Below are positions 6,428-6,576 of a stretch of DNA of 6,576 bases, in pieces (the first letter of the stretch is position 1; each line of letters starts with the position of its first letter). The notes under the pieces are model-generated. The model had not been told where the DNA came from, made no database searches, and saw only the letters and a list, made by a program, of their open reading frames with translations. The stretch is from assembly GCA_036398215.1 (NCBI GenBank), contig DASWHK010000202.1, positions 1-6,576 on the forward strand. The letters are read 5' to 3'. A program made the position numbers and the translations under genes. The stretch comes from DASWHK01 sp036398215 (GTDB taxonomy: Bacteria > Acidobacteriota > UBA890).

Positions 6428-6576
6428 TCACGCGGCGCCCGGCAGCCCGTGAATCACGGCGCCACCGACCAGCCGGAAGACCCCGGCGCCGGGGGCGCGG
6501 CCGAAGCGGCGGCGGAATGTCGCGGCGGCCTCGGCGACGACGTCGTCGACGGCGTTCTCGCGCACCAGGTTGATGG
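6428..6576 (-). CDS. galK: Probable galactokinase, C-terminal 48 residues only
   Basis: The reading frame enters at the right edge and ends with TGA at 6430-6428. The visible peptide starts INLVRENAVDDVVAEAA, continues FRRRFGRAPGAGVFRLVGGA and ends IHGLPGAA. This resembles the end of galactokinases (GHMP kinase family), where a GFGGCT motif is followed by a (V/I)NLV strand, a helix beginning near AVD, a TG-x-x-P-type turn, a (V/I)-x-V/F-x strand and a final GA-rich segment. The diagnostic GHMP motifs lie outside the window, so the call rests on this short match alone. A different GHMP sugar kinase is the main alternative. If correct, the enzyme phosphorylates galactose in the cytoplasm (Leloir pathway), which fits a neighbouring GH109-like enzyme. 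It is on the same strand as that gene, with a 144-bp gap. Confidence 0.55.
   Translation of the reverse strand, partial: INLVRENAVDDVVAEAAATFRRRFGRAPGAGVFRLVGGAVIHGLPGAA

Noticed and set aside
1..6576. CRISPR, tRNA, rRNA, insertion sequence, toxin-antitoxin or phage defence system
   Set aside because: No repeat arrays, cloverleaf sequences, transposase motifs, terminal inverted repeats or defence domains were seen. The window is filled with transport, metabolic and protease genes.

Overview
The window is high-GC bacterial DNA (third codon positions strongly G/C) with tightly packed genes and start codons that include GTG and TTG. An exported Gfo/Idh/MocA-type GH109-like enzyme, a membrane-anchored trypsin-like protease and a non-classical aldehyde dehydrogenase homologue would fit a soil or marine Gram-negative such as an Acidobacteriota, Myxococcota or Planctomycetota relative. 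That placement is a guess: there is no rRNA or other marker gene, and I cannot name the organism. I see no mobile element, CRISPR array, tRNA, rRNA or integration site.

Layout. (1) 1-1102, minus: a CorA-type Mg2+/Co2+ channel, cut by the left window edge just after its GMN motif and within its second membrane helix. (2) 1103-1197: a 95-bp divergent intergenic region with one weak promoter candidate. (3) 1198-3601, plus: a two-gene operon with a 13-bp gap, encoding an aldehyde dehydrogenase superfamily protein that keeps the catalytic Cys but lacks the usual ELGG general-base Glu, then a PLP-dependent threonine/serine dehydratase. (4) 3602-3612: an 11-bp gap between convergent genes. (5) 3613-6283, minus: a second two-gene operon. 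The promoter-proximal gene is a Tat-exported GH109-like enzyme (the alpha-N-acetylgalactosaminidase type, which uses bound NAD). It is followed by a membrane-anchored S1-type serine protease with a coiled coil and no PDZ domain. (6) 6428-6576, minus: the C-terminal 48 codons of what looks like galactokinase, cut by the right edge.

How they may work together. The minus-strand genes suggest a galacto-sugar theme: an exported enzyme acting on N-acetylgalactosaminyl or related glycosides, close to a kinase for galactose. The protease would act in the periplasm. The plus-strand pair looks like a small catabolic unit: the dehydratase would turn a hydroxy-amino acid into a 2-oxo acid plus ammonia, and the dehydrogenase homologue would act on an unknown aldehyde or acyl substrate.

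The most noteworthy detail is the junction between the GH109-like gene and the protease gene. A near-perfect Shine-Dalgarno sequence precedes an ATG that overlaps the upstream stop as ATGA. That ATG opens only an 8-codon reading frame, whose stop overlaps the TTG start of the protease. This is either stepwise translational coupling or a one-base frameshift or sequence error at the true protease start. I found no clear sign of a large undescribed system.
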